64,000 nt of DNA from Roridomyces roridus. Lineage: Eukaryota; Basidiomycota; Agaricomycetes; Agaricales; Mycenaceae. Under the pieces are notes generated by a model. The model was not told where the DNA came from. It did not search any database and worked only from the letters and a program-made list of their open reading frames with translations. Shown here piece by piece: positions 55,706 through 64,000 of this stretch (the first letter of the stretch is position 1; every line of letters begins with the position of its first letter). Both the position numbers and the translations under genes were made by a program. The DNA lies in contig JARKIF010000006.1 in the NCBI GenBank assembly GCA_029378245.1, forward strand, positions 620,001 through 684,000, read 5' to 3'.

Positions 55706-57307
55706 ATGTCGACCGAGACCCCTCTGCCCACTCCCAGTGCAAGCTCTCCCCATGTCTTGCGATCCCGCCTTGCGGAAATCGACGCCGAAACCACAGCTCT
55801 TGAAGCACGCCTCGCCGTTCTGGCTCGAGAGAGGAAGCCAATCACGGACGCTTTACGCTCCATCGTGTACCCCGGAGTCAGCGACCTACCCGCAGAAATT
55901 ACTGGAGAAATCTTTCTGCACTACGTCGTGTACGGGGAGATAGGCGGAACGAACCCAAAGACAGTCGGATGGACTCCCCCTCGCACTCCACTCGTGCTCG
56001 CCAGCATCTGTCGCACTTGGCGCGAAATCGCCCTATCCCTGCCGTCCATTTGGTCCAATTTCCACATCATGGCCAACGGGAATGCGGCTGGGTCGGCGGA
56101 AAAGCTCCTCGAGCGTTGGCTCTCGCGCGCTGGGAGCCATCCGCTGACTGTATCCTTCTACACGGGAGAGAGTCCACTCCTCAACTCTCTCCTCTCCGTT
56201 CTCCCTCAAATACAGTCTTTCACGTGCCGGGTGCCCGTCCAGATTCCGTTCCCCAACGACATCGTTCGTGGGCACATGCTCAATTTGCGCTCTTTGACAA
56301 TCCTCTCCGACTCGGAGGATGGGGCCGACGCTACCAGCGCCCTCACCGCCTTTGTGGATGCTCCACAGCTCTGTGAAGTTCACATATCGCAGTTTCCTCT
56401 GCTGTCAATACAGCTGCCATGGGATCGACTAACGCGGTTGGATCTGGACACCGTCTTCATTGACGAGTGCCTCGAGGTCCTTCGGCAAGCCATCGCTCTC
56501 GAAACTCTCAACGTCTGCCAGATATTCGAACCTGACGAGTTCCCTCTCACGGCTGCTGTGCGCCTTGCCAACCTCCACACCCTCAAGGTCGCCCCGTCCC
56601 CGCATCCCCGCCACTTCCTGGGTCATTTGACCCTGCCCTCCCTCACGCACATTGAGTTCCCACTCCCCGCTCCGGATATCCTCACACCGGAGGCCATGGC
56701 CGCCAAGACGTCCTTCACGTCTTTGGTTGAACGTTCGGCCTGCGCCTTGCGCTCCATCAAGTTTTTCGAGCCCTACGCTCTCGACGCGATTGCGTGTCTC
56801 CGCGCCGCCGGGCCCACTGTCACCACTGTCCACCTCGAGGACGTCGATTGGAACGTTCACGGTCTCGAGTCCCTCCTCGCTGCCTTGCGGGATGATTCGG
56901 AGGCTGCTTTCGTCCCACAGCTCAAGTCCCTTTCCCTCGATCCGTTCCTCTCCGCCGTGGAGGTTCCGTACGCCGAGTTGGCGGAGGTGCTCACGTTGCG
57001 TGCGGACAAACTCGAGTCGTTCGAGCTCGTCCTTAGGCCGTCGCGATTTGCTCTTTTCGACCGGCGGCCTTCGGTTGGGGACTTGGATGACGCGTTGTAC
57101 AAGTTGAGGGAGTTGGAAGAACGAGGGATGAAGTTGAATATACGCAGTTTGCAGAGTTGGGCGATAGGGTGCGTCTTTCTCAGACTCTTGGCTGATTTGG
57201 ATTCTGATGTCAGCTTTCGTGTAGGTCGATTGTATCGCCGTGTCTCATCCAACGCTGAAGGGAGCGGAGTGAGGAGAATTCGTGAAACACGGATCCGGTC
57301 CCAGTAG
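55706..57307 (+). CDS. F-box-like protein with LRR-type C-terminus (533 aa)
   Basis: An intronless frame with start ATG at 55706 in CACC context. An N-terminal heptad-like helix (LRSRLAEIDAETTALEARLA) leads into the F-box-like motif (VSDLPAEITGEIFLHYV, then VLASICRTWREIALSLPSIW). This is the typical arrangement of the large Agaricomycete F-box family: coiled coil, F-box, then irregular leucine-rich repeats such as LTRLDLDTVFIDECLEVLRQ and LPSLTHIEFPLP. By family knowledge the F-box would bind Skp1 and the repeats a substrate. The C-terminal tail past 57200 is less regular. The frame appears intact. Confidence 0.85.
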   Translation: MSTETPLPTPSASSPHVLRSRLAEIDAETTALEARLAVLARERKPITDALRSIVYPGVSDLPAEITGEIFLHYVVYGEIGGTNPKTVGWTPPRTPLVLASICRTWREIALSLPSIWSNFHIMANGNAAGSAEKLLERWLSRAGSHPLTVSFYTGESPLLNSLLSVLPQIQSFTCRVPVQIPFPNDIVRGHMLNLRSLTILSDSEDGADATSALTAFVDAPQLCEVHISQFPLLSIQLPWDRLTRLDLDTVFIDECLEVLRQAIALETLNVCQIFEPDEFPLTAAVRLANLHTLKVAPSPHPRHFLGHLTLPSLTHIEFPLPAPDILTPEAMAAKTSFTSLVERSACALRSIKFFEPYALDAIACLRAAGPTVTTVHLEDVDWNVHGLESLLAALRDDSEAAFVPQLKSLSLDPFLSAVEVPYAELAEVLTLRADKLESFELVLRPSRFALFDRRPSVGDLDDALYKLRELEERGMKLNIRSLQSWAIGCVFLRLLADLDSDVSFRVGRLYRRVSSNAEGSGVRRIRETRIRSQ

Positions 57308-57957
57308 TTCCCTGTGCCCGAAGCATCTCAGTTCTGTCTCCAAGAATTGATTCATCTTTCAAGGACGTCTGGAACAAGCAAGCTGGAACGTCCAAAATCA
57401 AATGGACGGAGCAGGGTTTGTCAGCTTTCTATGACTTTGCATCGTATGTCTGGGCCAGCCAGCTTCCCGCCTGTTCTTTGTTTCCAATGCCATGTGAGCC
57501 GCTTGAACATAGCATCAACGCTGTTGACCATGCAGGGTCGCGGTGATCAGTTTCGGTCGTTGGACCTCCCTGCCGGAATGTTACAATCACGCATTTCGGG
57601 CCAGAAGTTTTAGTAGTTCCGCGGGAATGGCAACTCGCGAGAGACGTGTATGAGGTGGGTCGACTCGCGGTTACTTGTCTTGAGGGCGGGACTGTCAAGT
57701 TAATGACCCAAATTTGATTTCACTGCCGGGAATGTGGGTCACGTATGGCTCGAACTCAATGGGAGATGTTACGGCTCCAGCGGGCACGGGTGTGGGTCGG
57801 GCGCGGGCGGGTAAGTACGCGTCAGGCTTCTGCGTGCGGATTTCTGCTGCCACAGCATACGTTATGTTGGAACGGCCAACTCAAACCGCATAATACGTAT
57901 TCACCGCCCGATATATAATGCGAAGAATTGTGCTCACTTTTCATCAACCTAGTCGAC
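57308..57957. other. intergenic, with TATA box of the next gene
   Basis: No gene. ATATATAAT at about 57911-57919 lies 40-45 bp before the ATG at 57958 and is a good TATA candidate. Confidence 0.45.
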
Positions 57958-58890
57958 ATGTTCTGGCTTACATTAACCCTCAATCTACTGCACCTTTCTG
58001 CACACGCCATCGCGTCACTGCCAGCCACAGTTCTCTTCCAAACCACAGATGGATCGTCGCTCGAAAACCTCGCAGCGCGCGCATCTTCCGAGCTGCTCAT
58101 CACTTCCACCTCATTCCCCACCCTCTTCACCTTGGATCCCACCGCCAAGAACCCGACTCTCACCGGCGTCGTGACTTTCCCCAACGCCAATGCACTCCTC
58201 GGCATCGGAGAGATTCGCCCCGACGTCTTTGCCGTCGTCGCCGCCGAAATCAACACGACTACCCTCACTGCTACACCAGGAAGCGCGTTCATCTGGACGG
58301 TCGACTTTACCGTGAGTGGAACCCCAAAGACGACGCAGGCCGCCAGTATCCCCCAGGCCGGCCTCGCCAACGGGTTGTGTGCTCTCCCAGGCAACCCCGA
58401 CGTTGTGCTCGTCGCGGACTCGGTCCTCGGGGTGGCTTGGGGGGCAAACGTGCGCACTGGTGCTGTGAGCGTCTTCTTGGAGGACGTAGCGATGACGCCG
58501 ATCGGGGCAAGCGACCCTGATGCGCCTCCCCTGGGGATTAACGGACTCCATGCCCAGGGTGGCGAGCTGTACTTCACCAACTCGCAGCGTGGAACGTTCT
58601 CGCGGATTCCACTTGCCGGCGGGACCGTACAGCAATTCGCGACGGATTTGGGGTTACTGGATGATTTTGCGTTGGACGGAGAGGGCCGGGCGTGGCTGGC
58701 TACGAATCCGGGGTCGTTGACGTTGATTGATCCAGCCACGAATGCGGAGCTGGTTGTGGTGAACACGACGCTGAATGAGCCGAGTTCGGCGGCATTTGGA
58801 CGGGTGGGTGGGAACCCGACGAAGACGTTGTTTGTGACGACCAGAGGAGGACAACTTGCTGCGGTGGATACGAGTTCGGTGGGCGTATGA
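57958..58890 (+). CDS. secreted beta-propeller protein (SMP-30/gluconolactonase-like)
   Basis: An intronless 310-residue frame. It starts with a signal peptide (FWLTLTLNLLHLSAHAIA). Repeated four-strand units typical of a six-bladed propeller follow, such as LLITSTSFPTLFTLDP, NGLCALPGNPDVVLVADSVL, GINGLHAQGGELYFTNSQRG, LLDDFALDGEGRAWLATNPG and NPTKTLFVTTRGGQLAAVDT. The NGL and DDF-type positions resemble metal-site loops of SMP-30/lactonase enzymes, but I cannot confirm the full metal triad. Secretion and fold are well supported; the substrate is unknown. The ATG at 57958 is chosen because it begins the signal peptide just after a TATA box. Confidence 0.8.
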   Translation: MFWLTLTLNLLHLSAHAIASLPATVLFQTTDGSSLENLAARASSELLITSTSFPTLFTLDPTAKNPTLTGVVTFPNANALLGIGEIRPDVFAVVAAEINTTTLTATPGSAFIWTVDFTVSGTPKTTQAASIPQAGLANGLCALPGNPDVVLVADSVLGVAWGANVRTGAVSVFLEDVAMTPIGASDPDAPPLGINGLHAQGGELYFTNSQRGTFSRIPLAGGTVQQFATDLGLLDDFALDGEGRAWLATNPGSLTLIDPATNAELVVVNTTLNEPSSAAFGRVGGNPTKTLFVTTRGGQLAAVDTSSVGV

Positions 58891-59191
58891 AGTTGTCGGC
58901 GTTCAATGAAAGAATTATCTCTGGCCGTATTTACTCTTCAAGTGATTTCGTGATGTTTTGCAAATCGTGCAACCAGCCCTAATGCCCACGTCAAAAGAGC
59001 ATCGAATGGCTCGGTAATTCCAGCAAAGAAGCACTCACCTGAAGGCAACGAGCTTGGGAGGTTGCGCTGCAATACTCATGTATGGTAGTGATTAGTTGCG
59101 CAAGGGTATGAATGATGTTGGATCATTGAATTGCTGGGCGCGTCGGTGTACGTCGGACTACTGTCTAACAAGTCTCATTCCCTCGTCCTCG
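58891..59191. other. short intergenic region between convergent genes
   Basis: 300 bp between the propeller gene (plus) and the next gene (minus). No coding or RNA feature seen. Confidence 0.3.
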
Positions 59192-60144
59192 TTATATTTT
59201 GAGGCTTAAATAACAAGTTAGCGGTCTGAGAAGAATGTGCAACAAGAGCAAACGTACGATCACCATCCGCCCTGCGATTAATTCCTCAGCCCTCACCCAA
59301 TAATCCGACCCTCCCAAAGCTCCTGCCCTCCAATCTTCTGTAGACAAAAACGAGGCCATCTGAACGAAGCGCATATCCTGTCGGAGTAACTCCGTCTCCG
59401 GATGCCCCTCTAGAGTCCCATAACACATGATCAGAACGCGCAAGGATCGCGATCTCTGTAGCAGGGTTGCCACCAATGGCAGGAGGGAAACCTCATCAAA
59501 TGCAAAATGCGTGAGACGAGGGATGGTGGCAATCCCAAGCCATTGAGATCGGTCGCGCTCGTGGATACAAAACAGCTCGAGATGTGTGAGATGGGAGAAT
59601 AGAGGGAGGGTGAAGTCAATCGGAGCCTCTCTCCCGAAAAGCTCATCTATGAAGCAGTAGAGACGCCGCAGGCGCAGATGGCCTGCCATCTCCACGATCG
59701 AGGATTCACTGTCCGCCCGGAGGCTGATCCAAAGATCGCGGACGGAGTCGCAGGTGGAGAGGATGGTTTTGGCGACATCCGGGGGAATGATGTCCAGGTA
59801 CAGATGATGGACGGACTTTCGCAGGATGGGAGGTGAGATGGTCCTGATTCGGGAAAAGTCGGCTCTGTCAGGGAAGGGATAGCTGAGCTTTGCTTGATGT
59901 GATCGCTCATTTGCGAATGGAGCTGGTGCGCCGTGCAGAATGACGACGCGGTATAGGTAGTTCTGGACCCTTGCGTACAGTGAGAAGCGCAGTAGATGAG
60001 TAGTGGGATTAATATCAAGTGCCAATCCTTGACTCGCCAGGCGACGAGCACCAGTGTCGGAACGGAGCGGGGTTCGCAGTAGGCTGCAAGCACAAAGATT
60101 TGTTGCTCGAGCTCCGGTGGGAGGACCGGTGGAAGGGCTGGCAT
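59192..60144 (-). CDS. F-box-like hypothetical protein (LPPELEQQIF family)
   Basis: The N-terminus MPALPPVLPPELEQQIFVLA and the following VPTLVLVAWRVKDW match a family common in Agaricomycetes with an F-box-like start. Exon 1 is 60023-60144. The best join is a 53-nt intron (59970-60022) with a GC donor and AAG acceptor, which makes RVKDW-VQNYLYRVVIL. Exon 2 continues with leucine-rich segments (VHHLYLDIIPPDVAKTIL, LFSHLTHLELFCIHERDR, IPRLTHFAFDEVSLLPLVA) and stops at 59192-59194. A further intron from 59257 to 59205 is possible and would change the last residues. The role is unknown; scaffold or adaptor is inferred from the family. Confidence 0.65.
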
Positions 60145-61400
60145 TGATGATGGTGGTCAGGAACAAGTGCCGACAAACAGGACCAAGCAATGGCCAATCC
60201 TGTGACAAACATCAATCCTTTTTTTCTTGCGACCTTCACCTGGGACCCCAAACGCTCCGCACCTTCGACACCGCACTCGAGGCACTACTACTCAAGGCTC
60301 GAGACGCCTGTCACACCCACACCGAAGTTGGAGGTGCCGATCATTGCAGGGAACACAATGCGTTACAGACTTACAATTTACTGGCCCCGGTGGATTCGCT
60401 CTCTCGTGCGCTTGACGAATGTCGTGTCCAGAGCTGCCCGGCCATAGAGAAATTTCGAAACAAAAACCAGTTCTGAGAGCTCCAGCAAAGCGGTCATCAT
60501 CCAAGAAAGGGACGCCTTGGCGGCGCAACTGGAGGAGGCTTTGAAAGGCAAGGAGAAGCTACACGTCAGGCTTGAACGTATCAGGCCTCTAATCTCTCCT
60601 GTCCCTCTCTATCTCATGAAGTGTCGTAGATCTCAAGCCCGAAATCAAACTCGAAGTCAAGTCAGGAATCCATTTTGGACGGTGAGTTCCTCTACGGCTA
60701 TTGCCATGGTTTCCTTTGTGAAGAGTATCCCCAGAATTCCCTTCGCCAGACAGAAAACGCGACTATCCCCACGATAATACGGAGCTGCCCACAAAACTTC
60801 GGAAACTGTCCTCTGGAGCTCCGCGGGCGATGGAACTTGGAAGTGGTCGTCAAGCCTGCGCCTCGATTTGATTTTGGCTTTTGCTATCGGGCAGAATGTA
60901 AGTTCAGTGCTCACACCTCCTGTCTTTTCTCCACCAGATGATGTCCAGATCCTACTCATTGGCTCAGATCTGGAGTCCACGTCGCCGGCCAGCCATTCAT
61001 CGTGCATTGTCCTGCTTCCAGTTCCTCAACCGAGGATCCCGGTACTCATCCTGACTGTAATCCTTCATATTATCGGCGTGACTCGGAGACTGACGATTTT
61101 GCAGACACTTATCGACCTGGATGTCCTGCCGAGAGTCTCATCTTGTACAACGTAGTCGAGATGGCGAACCTGCTCTATCCCCAGTTGTGGAAACGCCTTG
61201 CGTACGTTCTGCTACCCCCACCCGCACCCTTCCAACGTGTCTTGCCGGAATTTTTCCGCAGCCACATGGCTGCGATACTTCGCCGCACGCTCGAGAGTGG
61301 GAGACTCCGGGTGTTTCATACAGTGGCGAAGGAAATCGGCCCACCGGGGGATGCCGGTGATGTTTTGTATGGGCCGCTGCCACTGGATAACGCCGAGCGT
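60145..61400 (+). other. possible remnant of a plus-strand gene
   Basis: Coding-like pieces occur in order on the plus strand: an alpha-helical segment near 60500 (RDALAAQLEEALKGKEKLHV), a segment near 61080-61200 (DDFADTYRPGCPAESLIL, then MANLLYPQLWKRLA) followed by a gtacg donor. I could not assemble a full gene, and the MITE at 61402 truncates the region. It may be a decayed or intron-rich hypothetical gene. Confidence 0.3.
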
Positions 61401-61401
61401 A

Positions 61402-61871
61402 CTGTACCATTTCAATCAGTTCTCCTTGGCTGTGACCTGTGACACGGGTTTTCGAAGTTCGAAGTTCGAAAATGGGTCGGTCCCAGCGTGACACCCGAAA
61501 ATGTTCGAAAATCGGTTGATATCAGTTGCCCATTGGCAACAGCGGAACAGCTTTCGGCATGTTCGGCATTTTATCGCTGGCAGCCGAAGCCGTGCCGGCA
61601 TGACATTTCGCTCTGATTTGGATGATGCCGAGGTCAATTTCAAGGAAATCTGCAGTGTTTCAATCAGGTTCAACCTCCGGCTTGCATTCGGGACCTGCAG
61701 ACGCGCATGAGGCCCGCCGGCGAAAAATGGGTTTTTTGAGCGCCTTTCGAGCAATTTTGTGACTACTTTTGCAACTTCGAAAATCTCCCGGGTGACCGTG
61801 ACACTTTCGAAAATTTTCGAAAATTTGGGGGCCTGTGACGCGTGACATTCAAATTGAATGAAATGGTACAG
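61402..61871. mobile_element. short TA-flanked MITE (470 bp)
   Basis: Terminal inverted repeat CTGTACCATTTCA at both ends, flanked by TA (61400-61401 and 61872-61873). The inside is rich in TTCGAA/CGAAAA palindromic motifs, and GTGACAC-like motifs lie near each end. It is non-coding and consistent with a Tc1/mariner-derived MITE. Confidence 0.8.
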
Positions 61872-62252
61872 TATCAGCTTTGGTGATCCACGGAGAGGAG
61901 TTGGAGGGTTAGGGCTTTCAGCGGTTTGATCGGAGATGTTGTGGTATCGCCCATCTGCATCCTGCTGACGATTCATGGGTTCACGGTAGTGCCAATCGTA
62001 TTCGTATGTCAGCCCGAACTCTTGGTCAGCCAGACTTATTTTACGGCCGCAGCAATGTCCGGCCAGGACATCAACTTTTCAATCATTCTTTCTGTCATCC
62101 ACTCTCCCTTGTTCCCTTTCCTTCCCCAAGAGTCTCACAGATAGTGATCCTTTGCTGCAGCGTGCATTCATTCAAGCTGTACTACGACCCGAACCAAAAA
62201 TATCCGGCAGGTGGAATGCTTCGAAGTATCAGTCCAGCCTTCAAGTTTAATG

Positions 62253-63422
62253 CCCAGTGAAAAGTCGGTGGAATTGTATGGTATCAAACGGTAAGATACG
62301 GGATCGGCTAAGGGTGTCAGGAATGCAACCGTATGATACCGTGTGTTCACTATTGTGCCCAAAATGCCGATATGCGGTGGTATGATTTGAGATGGAATAG
62401 TGATTTTACCGGGTAAGCGCGGGTAAGCGCAGGTATGGTTTGGGATTATATGGAATGCTGTGCGTTGCTTATGGATGCCTCCCAGAATTGTTTGGTAACA
62501 ATGGGATTGATTAAAAGCTACTACATGTTACTCTATGTGGCGTACTTATGCTGCACAATACCCTCCGAAAACACTTATGTCCCCATCACAATTACACCCT
62601 TGCAGGCACGGAACCGTCTTGCTCTATTAAATGGGTGTCAGCGTCAGGGATTGGAATAGAAGTGGTCACATACCAACTCTTTTGTGTACGTCTCGCAAGC
62701 CTGTAGCGATGTGAGTATCATATCCAGTCACAAAGCAAGCTACTCACATGGAATACTCGTAGGACCAGGAGGCTGGAGCAGGGGTACTTCAAAGCGAAAT
62801 GAATTAGTCGGAATGGCAGCAGCCGGGCAAGGGAGAGCGCACCACAATGACAATGATACGCCGACGGGGCCGATACATGTAGATAGTGACGCAGACCCAC
62901 AGTGGCACGGTGAGAAGGCTACTCCGATACTCGAGAAACTGCAGACAAAGTGCGTTCAGTTAGACATCAAAGTGCCACAAGGTCGGCGGCGGTGCGCACC
63001 GATGAACCCAACGCTAGTAGGGACCGAAGGCCATGACATGCATGACATCGGACCAGGGAGAGAGGGAGACAGAGGTAGGAGAGGTAAGAGAGGTAAGAGA
63101 GAGGTTACAAGTCGGCGGGAGAGATGGACTTAGTGCTGGTGGCACAGCGGAAGCTGCAATGGCGGTAGGAGGAAAGAGACGTGGCCGCTAAGTTTTTTGA
63201 CGTCGGCTTATAAGTGGAGTCTTGCGGACACATGGATGGGTCGATTTGAAACATTTGAATCCGCTAAGAGAGTGAACGAGCGGGATGGATTGAGATGGAG
63301 AACCGACTCCTGTCAAACTATCGACAGATCATCTCAGGCAATCCCAAACCATTACTGAGTAACCATCTCACCAGGACTCCATCCCATTTGATACCAAACA
63401 ATTCCACCGACTTTTCACTGGG
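62253..63422. mobile_element. non-autonomous TIR transposon (1170 bp, 7-bp direct flank)
   Basis: The terminal inverted repeats match over about 36 bp with one mismatch, starting CCCAGTGAAAAGTCGG (62253-62288 and the complement of 63387-63422). The direct repeat TTTAATG flanks it at 62246-62252 and 63423-63429. Inside are a purine-rich tract (63050-63115) and a GGGTAAGCGC doublet near 62411. No transposase is seen. A CAGTG-like end suggests hAT kinship, but the duplication is only 7 bp. Confidence 0.82.
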
Positions 63423-63469
63423 TTTAATGGCTCTCCACATCATTGGCTGCACTCTCAAGTCGTTTTTCG

Positions 63470-63477
63470 TATAAATA
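63470..63477 (+). promoter_or_regulatory. TATA box of the micro-exon gene
   Basis: TATAAATA lies 38 bp before the ATG at 63515 and only 47 bp after the end of the TIR element. Confidence 0.7.
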
Positions 63478-63514
63478 CAGGTGCGACATCCACCAAAGAC
63501 TCAGCTTCAACCAG

Positions 63515-63990
63515 ATGACTTGCATCCTGAAAGCAGTTTCACTCGCCCTCGCCCTCTTCACCGCGGCATCCTACGCAGCGCCCACCGCGGCTGTAGCTGT
63601 ACGCATTTCTGCACCACCTCGAAGCAAGGCTAACCACGAGTTCGACCTTTGTAGATGACTGCAGCCGTGGCGCCCACCGCGGTACGCCCCAACCTCCTTC
63701 AATCTCTTGACTGCAGTTCTAATCGTAATTTTTCGGTACACAGGCTACCGCTGCCTTGGCCGTACCGGTACGTTGACAAGTTCGACGAAACTACTGTTTC
63801 TGATTCACCCTCTTCAGCGCACTGCTGCTCTAGAAGTACGCACCTGGCCCAATTCTGGTTATTATTTATGCCAATCCATTCCTTCCCGCAGCCATCGTTC
63901 ATGATCAAGACCATGCGGTACGCGACTGTTCTCTGTTACTATATCAACATGCTGAAGTCCTCGTAGCACAACGCGGTCATTGATATTGCT
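63515..63990 (+). CDS. secreted peptide encoded by micro-exons (partial, runs off the window)
   Basis: Exon 1 (63515-63598, 84 nt) encodes a signal peptide (TCILKAVSLALALFTAASYA). It is followed by exons of 27 nt (63655-63681), 24 nt (63744-63767), 18 nt (63818-63835), 26 nt (63892-63917) and 24 nt (63967-63990). Every intron is 49-62 nt, begins gtacg[c/t] and ends in AG. The deduced mature part is short, Ala/Thr/Pro-rich (MTAAVAPTA, ATAALAVP, RTAALE, PSFMIKTMR). The first four junctions are phase 0 and the later ones phase 2. The next donor (gtacgc at 63991) shows that the gene continues past the window. I recognise no family; a small secreted, perhaps surface or effector-like, peptide is inferred. 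Confidence 0.6.
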
Positions 63991-64000
63991 GTACGCGAAC

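Noticed and set aside
57822..58766. 314-codon minus-strand frame
   Set aside because: Antisense to the secreted propeller gene, which has a signal peptide, a TATA box and a repeat pattern.

Overview
The window comes from a filamentous basidiomycete, most likely an Agaricomycete. The evidence is the very dense, short introns (about 46-60 nt, GT-AG, often with gtacg/gtgag donors), a sedolisin protease, a P450, several F-box-type proteins, a jelly-roll/one-pass membrane protein, and a mixture of chromovirus, Tad-type LINE, Helitron and MITE elements. All functional names rest on motifs I could read; no database search was possible.

Layout. 0.3-1.5 kb: a ChaC-type gamma-glutamylcyclotransferase gene with a possible homopolymer frameshift. 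1.6-3.8 kb (minus): a secreted S53 sedolisin. 5.9-19.0 kb: a Ty3/gypsy chromovirus with identical 475-bp LTRs and a 5-bp target duplication, carrying a complete nested LINE (10.5-17.0 kb, minus) flanked by its own 12-bp duplication. 19.8-21.2 kb: a two-module membrane-anchored protein. 22.0-22.6 kb: a small repeat cluster. 22.9-23.2 kb (minus): a 75-residue protein. 24.1-34.3 kb: a giant intron-rich secreted protein built from tandemly amplified phase 1-1 exons, including eight successive 87-bp exons. 35.6-43.3 kb: a Helitron Rep/helicase gene broken once by a frame change and ending in a cysteine-protease-like domain. 44.5-46.2 kb: a membrane-anchored lectin-like gene interrupted by a TA-flanked MITE. 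46.6-48.2 kb: a non-autonomous TIR transposon with an 8-bp duplication. 48.9-51.1 kb (minus): a cytochrome P450. 51.5-60.1 kb: F-box/LRR-like genes, a disordered protein and a secreted beta-propeller. 61.4-61.9 and 62.3-63.4 kb: two more TIR elements. 63.5 kb to the end: a secreted-peptide gene made of 18-27-nt micro-exons, cut off by the window edge.

The genes do not form one pathway; basidiomycete host genes are interleaved with mobile elements. The strongest unusual signals are the exon-amplified giant surface protein, the micro-exon gene whose core promoter directly abuts a transposon end, and the chromovirus. The chromovirus shows a Tf1-like self-priming signature (12 nt of its presumed 5' RNA end complementary to the sequence just after the LTR), a G GGT TTT slippery heptamer at the gag end, and a pol C-terminus encoded by the LTR itself.
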